From contig JAVTVJ010000496.1 of assembly GCA_034509425.1 (NCBI GenBank), positions 1 through 64,000 of the forward strand: a stretch of 64,000 bases of DNA, given 5' to 3'. The translations under genes and the position numbers were made by a program. The DNA is from Eopsaltria australis (lineage: Eukaryota; Chordata; Aves; Passeriformes; Petroicidae). The notes beneath the pieces were generated by a model that did not search any database, was not told where the DNA came from, and saw only the letters and a list, made by a program, of their open reading frames with translations. The first letter of the stretch is position 1; the number at the start of each line of letters is the position of its first letter. Below are positions 50,951 to 62,416 of this stretch, piece by piece.

Positions 50951-51873
50951 CACCATGGGGCCTTAGGCTTATTGGTACTTTCCAAATCTGTCTCAGCAGT
51001 AGCCTCCACGGCCGCCACTGTGCCTATAGTAAAAACATGCCCATAATGAATGAATTCACATAAGGTTTTTACTTATTTCAACAACTGAACAAAATAATTG
51101 ATTTGCTCTCCTGAGAGACCAGCATAATGAATTATCCACCTGTGCTCTTTGTCCAGTCTATTAATATACATTTTGGATAGAATTTTCGGATCAATGTGAT
51201 TTCTTAACAAGAAGCTTCTGAGTGGGAAAAAACCACAACCCAACAACTAAGTAGACTTGTCCAAAGAAATATGTTTACTGGTTGTGCTTCACTGGGTTTC
51301 CCACTGTTTCCCTCAAAACCTCCCTATATATAGAATGACAGAGAAAGAATATGTGAAATAGGTACTTATCTTTAAAAAATGCAAAGCTCCAGAACATGTA
51401 ATCTTAAAAAGTTTTAGAATTATCAGTGATGAACTAATAGTGATAGTTACCAGAAGGTGCATAGTCAACTATGGAGGCATAAGAAAAAAAGGGAAGTGCA
51501 AGGACAAACCACACTTGCATAAAATAGCCACAGCTAATTAATTTGGGAGCATGAACAGTGCAATAGATAACATTATGTATCATAGATATTATCTATCATA
51601 TATCATATCTGTCTTGTATTTCCTGAAACTTCGTCCTGTGTTAATTTTCATGGGAGATCAGTGATATTGTGATATGCATATGAAAATGGGTGGGACCTTG
51701 ATTGCAAGGAGTTATTGTAATTAACACTGATTTTAGTATACTCTGTAAGTACCTTTTTGAAGTCATAAAAATTAAAATATGATTAAGAAGCTATTTTGGG
51801 ATATAGAGTGCATTTTCACATTTTAATTGAGAAGTGTAGAAAAGCAAGCTGCTTCTAAAGATGATGTGTGTAC

Positions 51874-51917
51874 AGCTGTATGAGTCAGGGGAGGTAGCTG
51901 TATGAGTTAGGGGAGGT
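51874..51917. repeat. 22-bp tandem pair beside a CR1 copy
   Basis: Two adjacent 22-bp units starting AGCTGTATGAGT, 21 of 22 positions identical (C/T difference at position 13). It abuts the 5' side of the CR1 tail at 51905. Confidence 0.92.
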
Positions 51918-52143
51918 TTAGGGTACATGTCAGGAAAAGGTTTTACACCCAGAGGGTGTTTGGGCACTGGAACGGCTCCCCAGGGCAGTGGTCACAGCAC
52001 CAAGCCTGACATAGTTCAAGAAGTGTTTGGACAACACTCTGGGGTACGTGTGTGACTCTTGGGATGTCCTGTCCAGGGCCAGGAGTAGGACTTGATGGTC
52101 CTGAGGTCCCTTCTAACTCAGCATATTCTATAATTCTATAATT
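51905..52143 (+). mobile_element. CR1 retrotransposon 3' tail
   Basis: Contains GGTTTTACACCCAGAGGGTG, GGGCACTGGAACGGCTCCCC, AGGGCAGTGGTCACAGCACC, GACTTGATGGTCCTGAGGTC and ends TTCTATAATTCTATAATT. A CR1 subfamily different from the copy at 5655. It lies directly next to a 22-bp tandem pair at its 5' side. Confidence 0.9.
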
Positions 52144-52764
52144 CCTCTTAAATACATCTGGGGACCAGAATGTGAGGGCTACTGATTATTCTTGTTGAGA
52201 ATATAACTTTGTCTCCAGAAGGAAAGAGAAATAAGGGGAAACATGGTTAAGTTGCCTTGGTCTAAGTTTGGTGGACATCTCTGCACCTCCAATCAGCATC
52301 AGTTCAGAGCTGATCGTTGTGACAGTTACCTGCTTGCTCACTGCAATGCAATCATGCTCACTTGACAAGTTACTCTATTTCCTCTGCATCCCAGAGGCAA
52401 AATCAGCTTCAGCACCTGTGTGGCTTTTAGATGCATACAGATGCTGATACGACTGTGTGTAGTCCCAGTAAACTTGTTTGTTTAGAGGCAGTTTGAAGTC
52501 TTAGTTCCTGAGCTGAAGAGTCTGCAAGACTAGTCCTGCAAACATCTGGGTGTACTCTATCTTAGCTGTCATTGTGGTTAATTAGTGTGAGAACATGTGC
52601 TTGAGTCAGTTCAGAAGCTAATTAAATGACATATACAATGTTTTCTTCTTGGAAGGCCTTCAGGAAAGCATGTGCGGATTTAACCTTCTTGACTAAGGTT
52701 TTTGAGAATTTCTTTTTTATATTTAGAAGAACACTTCCTATTGGCAGTATACTACAGCCTTGGT

Positions 52765-53069
52765 GAGGGATTTTGTACAAGGGCATGTCGTGATAGGACA
52801 AGGGAGAATGGCTTCAGCCTGAAAGAGGGCATGTTTAGAGTAGATATAAGGAAGAATTTCTGTACTGTGAAGGTGGTGAGCCACTGGCACTGGTTGTCCA
52901 GAAAAGCTGTGGCTGCTGCATGCTTGGGGGTGTTCAAGGCCAGTCTGAATGGAGCAATCTGATCTAGTGGGAGGTGTCCCTGCCCATGCCAGGGGTGTGG
53001 GTGAGGTGGAACCAGATGAGATAAAGGTCCCTTCCAACCCATACTGGTCGATAATTCTACAATTCTATA
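52765..53069 (+). mobile_element. CR1 retrotransposon 3' tail
   Basis: Contains GATATAAGGAAGAATTTCTG, GGTGGTGAGCCACTGGCACT, GGTTGTCCAGAAAAGCTGTG, GTGTCCCTGCCCATGCCAGG, AAAGGTCCCTTCCAACCCAT, and ends AATTCTACAATTCTATA. 5'-truncated. The open frames across it on both strands are remnants, not genes. Confidence 0.92.
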
Positions 53070-55565
53070 CCAACTAACAATATTATCCAACACATGCTGT
53101 TGTTCATCTGCTCGTAGCTCAGATGAGACCATTCTGGTACATTTGCTCTTCATTCACATTCAAAGCCATCAACTGTGCTTTCATCTTGACCCACGTTCTG
53201 TTCAGGCCAGAGACCAAATTCTCAATTTTTTTCACTGTAATGACTGCAGCAGTGTCAAACATTTATATCTAACTTTTAAAAGAAAAACTATTGGAAGAAA
53301 TAGACAATAATGTTGGGATTAACACCAGGTCATAGGGGTCTTCTGCCCTGGTTTCTCCATAGCCACTGATGATGAACAAAGCTCACCTTACCAGCACTCT
53401 TGTCACGTCAGCAGCTGTCATCAAATAGTGAGCCTCCAGTTTTTCTCCAGGTCTGTTTTAGTGCCTACCCTAATGGCTTAGACTATCTCACCTAAGCAGT
53501 GCTGCAATGAGCCTATAAGTACTTCATACAGAAGCTCTGTCTGATGGTCCCATCTCTCTGCACTGACACAAGAAGCCATCTTTTGTTGCATGGCTTTGCC
53601 TAGCCAAGCGAGTTCCCTTCAATGACATATAGTTAATTGTGCTTGACAAGCAGCCCTTGGAGACAGTAGCTCTGAGCGTAGTGACTGCTGGATAGTTCCT
53701 GTCTTGCTCCTGATAATTGATGTGAGGGTGTGGATATAGCAGCCAGCTTAGGTGTTTACTGTGTGATCTGTTCCCTGCAGAGGCACAGGAATGTATCATA
53801 TCCCCAACCAAAGCCTCCTGCTTTACCAGAGAGTGAGCTGGTAGGGTGAGGGGAAGAAATCATCAGAGAAAAACCATGTCCTGGCTTGATTTTACTCAGC
53901 TTAGTTTTTCTGAATCCAGCTTTGTCCTTTGATTTCAGTAATACATTTTTTATTTTTTTTTGGTACAATGCCCTCCTGTACCCTGGCCAGTATATGCACT
54001 TCATGCATGTACTTGAATTGCTCTAGACGCATTGAGGACCTGCACTAAGGGGCTGATTGCATATTTTATTATGCTAAGGTAGCTGAGTCTACTTCTGGAG
54101 GTCCAGCCACAAAGGTAATAAAACTAGCTAAAAAATCAGCGACAGTACAGCACTGATTGTATGGTAGGGGAATGAATCCTTACAACCATCAAAACGATGG
54201 GTCTGAGGAAAGGCAGAAGTACTGCTGATCTTTATTGTCACCTTTCTTTACAGGGAAAACTTCATACATTGAGAGCAAGCCTTTCACATCCTGCTCTTGT
54301 CCAGCACCTTTCCTGCAGTTACACCTGCATTTCACTTGCCTTCCCCACTGTAATACATTTAGTTTTCCTATCCAGGATCCTCTCCACTAGATATAGCCAC
54401 GGAATTTTCTGGTATCTGCCACTGAGTACTGGAGGTGCACCATTGAAGTCATGTCAGGATACGGTCCCATATACAATGACATGCAGCTACAAGAATCCTG
54501 GACCAGTCTAATACTATTATTAATATCATTAATGCTAAAGCCTATGCCTACTGTTCCTCCTGTTGTCTTGATACCTGCTCTTTTTATCACTTGATGACAT
54601 CTTATGTGCTAGGAGAGACAGAAGGACTTTACAACTCTGGGTGACCAGAATAAGTTTGGGTCCAGCAACTTTACCTCCTGTCTCCAGATCCAGTTTGGCT
54701 GTGCTAGCTAGGGAATGTCCCCTGATTTTCCCCACTGCTTTGAGTTATTGACCAGAATCGAGCATGAGGCCTGTGCAATGTCTGTCATTATAAAGACTGA
54801 ACTGAATTAGCTTTGCTGAAGCCAAGAGAACTCCATAACGTTGAACAGCTCTGTGTCACGCTCTCTCTGTGCTGTGTGTGAAACCTGTGTGGGCAGTCAG
54901 GCTTTGACTTGATTATGCATCACTAAGACAATATCAATGGATTTCAAATGGGGACAACTGGGTATTGGAACACTGAACAGCACAGAAACTCAGCAAGGAC
55001 AATAGCAAGTGAAGGGCACTGATACCAGCAGACTGTGGGATGGGAATTTGCTTGACTTGTCATTTTTTCTTTTGCTCTCTCCCTGCAAAAGGTCTCAGTT
55101 TTGCAGTTAACTAATTTTTTTCCTTCTGAAGTGAAACTTAACAGAGTATTTTGAACTTGAGTTCTCTGGCAGCAAGAAGGGAAACTCTTTATCTCATAGA
55201 TGGGCCAGTGAGGGTTTTAAAGTTCATTTTCTTTTTTCCCCTCCAGAAATACCTGTGGATTCTTAGGATCCATGCAGAAGAAAAGCTGGGTCTGTTTTCC
55301 TAGGCTATGAAGGATTTCAAAACTGTCTTTTTGTGAAACTGCTGAACTTGCCTGTACTCTAGGGTATTTCCAAGAGGACAGGACTATTATGAACAGATAA
55401 CATTAAAGAAGTGCAGGGGATTTCAGGATCTTGATTCACATTGTTCTTCTGATGCAGGATTAGAAATAAAAGGTGTGGAGCTGAAAAGATCTTTCCCTTT
55501 ATATCCAGATCTTGCAACACCATCCCCCATCAATTATGTGTGCTTTACACTTTCATTCTGTGTAG

Positions 55566-55721
55566 GTGTTGAAGGAGAAGCTTTTCCCCAAATACTTCCT
55601 CATCTTCCAGGCCAACAATGTAAAAGCAGAGCTGCCTTTAAGCTCAACCAACTTAGGCAACAAAATAAGAAAGAACATAGCATATCTGCATGGCTGCCTG
55701 AACTCCATGGTCATGCTGAAG
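55566..55721 (+). other. Unassigned exon-like block with coding character
   Basis: A 156-nt stretch is open in one frame, preceded by TGTGTAG and followed by AAG|GTGAGC, a consensus donor. It is phase 0 on both sides if so spliced. A second, better acceptor (pyrimidine-rich, ending TTCCAG) would start it at 55611 and give 111 nt or 37 codons. The frame begins VLKEKLFPKYFLIFQ and ends LHGCLNSMVMLK. Of its first 17 codons 15 end in G or C, unlike the AT-rich surroundings. I do not know the protein. The last 25 residues have a faint resemblance, by eye and from memory, to helix A of LIF-type cytokines (pattern N-L-x-N-x-I-R). That may be chance. No partner exon was found within the window, so it may be an orphan exon, a relic, or random. 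Confidence 0.25.
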
Positions 55722-56186
55722 GTGAGCGTTCCTGCTTGTGGGGAACATTGCCATGCAATGTAAGACAGCAGTCCGGACAGGGCTCTGACACCTTCTATCT
55801 GTGCAATATGGCAAAATGCTGTCTGCTGGCAGGGTAGATCCTTCAGTATTTGCTTTGGTGGGAAGGTGACTGAAACTTTGTTGGGTACGTGGTTTGGGTT
55901 TCCAATCCCTGTCTTGCACCTGATTGATCTGAGACCTCATTGAACTTCTCCAGCCCTCAATGGGAAGATTATTGCCATTTCCTCCATTTACCTGTGAGCA
56001 ACTCAGTCATGTAGAGATCAGGCAATTTTTCAGGAGAAGATAGCATGTTCTTGTTTCCTGATGGAGCATGTGTCTGTGCTGATTTGACAGATGGAGCAAG
56101 CTAAGTCAAGGGAGAATGATAAAGCTATTTAAGACCCCAGGATCCAGATGGCTCAGCCAACAAAGTCCCGTATAAATACTATTCAG

Positions 56187-56241
56187 AATGATGGTTGGAT
56201 TCAATAATCTTAAAGGTCTTTTTCAACCTGAATGATTCTTG
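56187..56241 (+). mobile_element. Short CR1-like tail
   Basis: GATGGTTGGATTCAATAATC then TTAAAGGTCTTTTTCAACCT and GAATGATTCT match the last 55 or so bases of a CR1 copy of the type ending AATGATTCTATGATT. Confidence 0.65.
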
Positions 56242-59200
56242 ACCCTCTATGATGGTCTCTCTAGAGACCCATATGAAAGTTTGATTCCCTCCCTCTAGTT
56301 TCTTTCATAGTCATGCTATTATTCCTTGCTTCCTTCACTTCAGTTGAAATACCATGTTTGATATACCTAGAGGACCCAACACTACTGTTCTTAATGCATG
56401 TGTTGGTATTTCTGATAAAAAATAAAAGCTGTTTACTTCTATAAATCTACTAGCATGTATTCAGTTGAGTATTTAAGTGAATTTTGTGCTGTGAGACTGG
56501 CCTGCTAAGGGACTTTCTTAATATTAAGTGCAGAAAATTCTTTTAAACTGCGTTTCTATGGAATTCAACCCCTGAGAAATTAAGTCTAAAACTACTTTCA
56601 GTGATACATGCCAGAATTGAATCTTCATGTACAACAAATGAATTGCAGTGAGCCATGAAGGATATTTTAGGATCCAGTGCTGCCAGATATTGAGCTGTGC
56701 TAATTCTCTGAAAAGTTGCGTAGGGGAATGCATCTGTGGAGAACTCCTGGGCATTTGAACTTGCATTATTCAAAGCTACTTCGCCCGTTCCCACATACAA
56801 ATACAAATTGCATGGAGTGCAGCAAAAGAAAATACAACGGGCATTATTTTCCAGGCTTGGTAAACAAAACAGCATTGTGGACAAGTGAAGGGGAACAGTT
56901 ATCCTTTATGCTGAGCATAGCAAGAACTATGTGAGACATAATTTATCAATTGCATTAATTAGTTTTCAGGGTTAATACTATTATTCATGGATTAGGTTTT
57001 CATCCATGGGGACAGAAGAACTGAAAAAATCCAAGAGACTAGGCAAAGCAAATATGTGTTTTGCCCATCAGTGGGTTGATAAATATTTCAGTACAGAAAC
57101 GGTCAATACTCAAGGGCAAAGCAAAACTGCAAGTGTTGAGAATTTCCTGGATGAAGTTTCCATCACCAGCTGTTAGTCATTTTAAAGGCATTACTTCATT
57201 TTCCACTAACCACAAAACAAATTGTGGCTGGCACAGGAAGGCATTCTAGCTTTGCATCACTGTGAATTCAAAAAAGAGAAAAATGATTGTTTTCTCCAGA
57301 CCAAAATGAATGTTGTGGAGTGTGTTTAAGACAAGCTTCAGTTATCCAAAAAACTGGAATTTAAATATTTCTACAAGTGCAATATCAGGAAACTTCAGGC
57401 ATTAAATGACATTTGTGTAGGGTTTGGTTTCATACGTATCAAACAACATAAACAAAGATGGGCACATTCCAGATTTTAGATGCAGTGATTTAAAAGAGAA
57501 AGTGTTCCCACCCCCATTTTTATGAAGACAACTTTCCTAATATAGTGTAGTAATTTCAGGGAGTGGGATTATAAATCAGCTAGAAACTGGCCTTGTTGCT
57601 TAGATTTGGGCAGAATATAATTATTGTAAAGCTTTAGAGAACAGATGGCCAGAGATTTCAGAAATTATAAATACCAGCTTTCTGCTTTGGACTGGTTGAT
57701 GTTAGGCCTAGAGGTCACATTCAAGCTGCTCTGAGTTTTCCTGCAATGTTTGAATGTAGCAAGACTCTTCAGCCTCTCAGGGCTTCCTATAAAGATTCAT
57801 CCTTGGTCACTCAGCAATCCAATGGGGTACCCCACCTATCTGGTTACTGGATAGCACTACTGCACAGGGCTCCAGCACATCACTAACAAAGGAATGAGAC
57901 AGCTGTACCAAGATGAATTTTGCTTACTTTGGGCCTTTGTTTCTATTGGTTTTCTTGACTCCTGGCATAATCTCTCATGTTAATGATAGATCATGCTTGA
58001 TTACAACCTTCTGATTACTCGTATTTTTTTCCCCTGAAAAATATTTAAGGACCAAGAAACACTAAGTCCAAAAGGTTTTTGGCAGGAGAGATCAATAGTG
58101 AAGGATGTTTCAATGGAAGCAAATTCTTTAGAACTTTTTCTTTTTAGTCCTCTCCAGACACACTGGAGCTTCAGCTTAGCCAACTGCTGCAACGTTTCAG
58201 GCTGTCAAACTTTGGGATATATAAAAAAACATGAATTATACTGCTGTCTTCACATAGCTTATGGGAAACAAGGAATGTCTACGTGAACTGCTATATGTTT
58301 CATCCTGTCAGCACTCTGACAAGGTTCTGAAAATGTGGAATTGCTTGGGGAAAAGTTGAGCAAAGACTTAAGAATCTTTGGAAGTAAAGGGATCACTCAG
58401 GGTTTATTCTGAAAGCTTGTGAGTAATTTCTGATGCCTCCCAGAGAAAAAAAAGAGAAGTATCTTATGATCTGTTACAGCAAAAACTGCAAGGAAATGCT
58501 TGTGGGGCTTTCTGTAATTATCTTGGGAATTGCCTTTTAGCAACGCACGTATTCAGCATCTTGGGCAATAGCAGACTGACATGCACCTTTAAAGCATATT
58601 TGGTGTTTGTAGCCTTTTAGCACTGGATGATGCCTTCTAACATGCAGCTTGTGACAGAAGCTACATGAATTGGTGTGTTTTCTCTCATGCTGTAATTTCT
58701 TTTCCACAGGCAAGAAAGATTAATTAAAATCAGAAATTTAAGTCACTGCTCCCTTTAACCACTTACAGGATTAGAAAAGACAGCAGCAAAGACATCAGTT
58801 ATTAAACCGTGATTTACCTTATTGTGTCCGGAAAAGCTAACTTCAAAGAAAATGCCATTTAGTTTTTAGTAACACACAATATAATTTATGCATTGCATTT
58901 GAAGTATGTGAACTGCTGTGATAAGTTAACATAAATATTCAGCATTTGAGTCAGGAATCCCAGCAAAGGAACAAACTCTTTGTCCTTATCTTTCACTGCC
59001 TGTAATCATTTCTCCTTGCTAGGTGACTGTTGCTATTCTTGGTGATTGGCAGAGCAGTCTGTGAGGCTGACTGTCAGCAAAATTACACGAATTATATTAT
59101 CACCTCTCTGTTTCTTATAGACTGCTTCATCATTTGTATCTTAGTTTTGAATGTTGTTATTAGGCCTGATGTTCTTCTGTTCTCCAGATCTTGAAGAAAA

Positions 59201-60569
59201 GGGTACTTTTTACTTTGACACACTATATAACAATGTCTTCTTCCTTAATATAGGGAGATTATAAAAAATTCTTTGAAATATATAACTAATAAGAGTTATT
59301 CATTGAAAAAGTTATTGCTTTTCTTCCTTTTAACATGTGATGGTGCATTGCTGCAATTTTTCTTTCTTCCAGTCATTCACCCCTTTGCAACCTCAAACTG
59401 TCTGAATCTGATATTCATTGCATCCAATTTACTGAATAGGTGCTCAAAGTCCCACTGACTTACTACACTCCAAATCTTTTTGTGGGAAAAAAAGGGAGGA
59501 CCTGACAGGTGAAGTCAAGAACAACTTAATTGTTCATCTAATTTAAGTCTTAATTGTGTTATTAGCAAGGTAGCAGCATCCCAGGTCTTTTCATAGGATG
59601 ACCATGATACTGATGTTGATGGCTTTTTTCTCATTCCAGGGCTCATTTTCATATATTGGCTACACCTTGCTTTTTCTTCATTAATCTGCAGTGTGGCATC
59701 ACATGTGGGTTTGCAGCATATGTTGTGGTCTACATATACTGGATATCCCTGAGTTTTGTGAAGCTTAATGCAGGTTTTGCACAGCTCCCAAGGTTACATT
59801 CATTCAATAACCAGTAGCTGACTGCTGGACAGTTTTTATAGCCCTGAGTCCACCAGTATCATCCTGGCCAAGCTTTCAGTGTTCCTGCTGTCACCTCATG
59901 CTTGTACTCCTACACTCTACATTATTTAATACAAAAAGTAGTTCATGCCCTGCAGTAACTATTTGTTGCTATCATTTATTAGTTACAGAAATATATGAAA
60001 AATATATGAGAATATTTGACCACAGATTTAATTTATTAAAACTAACACTGTATTTAATTTTTACTGCTTGCTCACTTTTCCTTAGCTTTCCATATGACTT
60101 ACTTTTAGGATCGAAGTTACTGCTTTTTCTTTTGAAGTCAGTTCTGGAAGTTTGGTAACTTTACCTTTCCTTTCCCATATTCATTGTGCTTAGGTCCTTC
60201 TGAGTCCTGACTGACAATTCAGTTCTAATTATGAAGGAGCAAAACATCATCTCCTCGTTGGTCCTATTTCCATTATTTCCTCATAACAAGTAGCTGTGTT
60301 AATTATTCTGGTGGTTTTAATCTTTTGTATTTCAGATGAATGCTTCATTGAACTATTCCATTACCGAAGTGTTTAACTTTTAAAAGTAAAGGCAATAGTA
60401 ATATAAAATCTCTGTATGCTGCTTCTATTTAACATTCAGATCCTGCCTGATCATTTCCTGGCAGAATTTATTACAATATTAAAAGTAAGTGGGTTTTTAA
60501 TGTTATTTTATTAATATAATCAAAGCAAAGTAACAAACACCTGAATGGAAATGTTCTGATAACAGGGAA

Positions 60570-60595
60570 TATACATAGGATGTGTCCTATGTATA
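60570..60595. repeat. Perfect 11-bp inverted repeat with 4-nt loop
   Basis: TATACATAGGA, loop TGTG, TCCTATGTATA. Intergenic. No associated gene seen. Confidence 0.95.
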
Positions 60596-61907
60596 CTTGC
60601 AAGGCCCTGAATAAATTGCTAGTAAGATTATATTCTCTTGAATACATCCAGATTTTGTGTTCCATCAGACATTTCTGACATATAAAACTGATGTAATAAA
60701 GAACATCAGTTCACCACTTAGAGGTTGAAGCACTATATATTTAAAGAGAAAACACTAACAGCTGTATTCTGAAATATATAAAAATCCAGTTTTACCCATT
60801 GCTATATTTACTGAACTATTGCCAATGAAATTTTATCTTATTGATCTAAATGTGATAAGAACCAGTAAAGCATTTTTGAGGGTTCTGAAGGTTCCTGTCA
60901 GTGTAGATGTTTGCAGATGGCAGGAAGACTCATCATTTGAGAATGGTTACATTCAAGTACATATGACCATTTTCCTGGGCATTTATTTATTGACATAGAT
61001 GCCTGACAACAGTCCCCAAAGAAAAACAGCCCTGGTGTTGTTTGTTTTTCATATCACTTTCTTTCTGAGAATTGCATAAAGCTCACAGGTTTGGTCATTG
61101 TTTGTGGAAAGTGTTAAGCTTTCATTTTACACAAGACATATTATTTTACTCATTTGTTTACATGTCAATCTTACTACCCTTTTAAAATTAGGTGCAAGAA
61201 TTGCTCAGAGTAATGCAAGTGAAAAAGAGAAGATATTCTAACTCAAGTTAGTACATGATTTTACAGATCAGCAGAAAAAAAAATCTTGCAGATCTCTTGA
61301 AGATCATTCCTTGAAGTTCAAGAAGCATGGTTAAATAGAAACAGATGCTGGAGAATGGATGTATCTGCAGATGATTTAAGTAGTTACTGGCATGAATCTT
61401 CTCTGAAATTAGGAAATCCAAGAGGTACATATCAAGAAAAATGTCTTTAGATAAGGAGAGAGGAGACAAGGGAAATTATATGCATGGTTGGCATGATCAC
61501 TGGGTAAGAAAATAAAATTACTTCTCCAGATAGGAAGAGATTTACAAGGACCATAGCTGTCTGTCAGATGAGAACCTAATAGTGTGAATAAAAGTTCAAA
61601 TGGCGAAAAGTACAGCACTGAATTATTTAACAAAAACTATGGTAACACAGAGCAAGCTGAGACTCTGCATAAAACAGTATTAAAGATTACGGAACTGGGG
61701 CCTTCTGAATATCTCTTTCCAGTAGGAAACATAGATGTGCACATACTCACAGCTGCATGGAACAGCTGAATGTATCACACAGTCTGTTTTACTAAATTAA
61801 TTGCTGTTAGTGTATCTAGTACAGTAATTGAAAAAGAAATTTGGAAATGCTGGTCCTGAAATGTGGAAGTAGCAAAACACCTTCAGAAAATGATGCTATA
61901 TGTTTGA

Positions 61908-62416
61908 TGCGGGCATGTTTCTCCTCTACTCAGTTATGGTGAGGGCACAGATTGGACTGTTGTGTCCAGTTCCCAGTAGGAAAGAGATATGGACTTACTA
62001 GAGAGAGTCCAGAGAAGGGTCACCATGATTAAAGGACTGGAGCATCTCTCCTACAAGGGAAAGGCTGAGGCTGTTCAGCCTGAAGAAAAGGCAGTTCAAG
62101 GGAAATTGCTCACAGAAGTATGTAAAGAGGTGAAAACAGAGTTTTTTTCACTGATTTCTGGTGACAAGATCAGATGCAAACTGAAACACAGGAAGTTCCC
62201 TCTGAACATCAGGAAAGAGTTCTTTACTGTGAGGATGACTGAGCACTGGCACAGGTTGTCCAGAGGGATTGTGCAGTCTCCATCCTTGGAGATATTCAAA
62301 AGCAATTTGGAGATGGTCCTGTGCAACCAGCTCTAGGTGGCCCTGATTGAGCAGGGTGCTGGATGAGGTGCCTCCCCAGGTCCCTTCCAACATCAACCAG
62401 CCTGTGATTCTACCAG
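61908..62416 (+). mobile_element. CR1 retrotransposon 3' region (longest copy in the window)
   Basis: About 510 bp, starting in the 3' part of the element's reading frame (GTCCAGAGAAGGGTCACCAT, GAGCATCTCTCCTACAAGG) and running through AAAGAGTTCTTTACTGTGAG, GAGCACTGGCACAGGTTGTC and TGCCTCCCCAGGTCCCTTCC to GTGATTCTACC. The 115-codon plus-strand frame across it is derived from this element and not a host gene. Confidence 0.92.

Noticed and set aside
50512..51063. Short frames around 50.5-51 kb
   Set aside because: They fall in the LTR candidate and show no viral or host domain.
52702..53153. Frames of 86-133 codons on both strands
   Set aside because: They overlap the CR1 copy at 52765-53069.
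61989..62336. 115-codon plus-strand frame
   Set aside because: It lies in a CR1 retrotransposon tail and is a decayed remnant.
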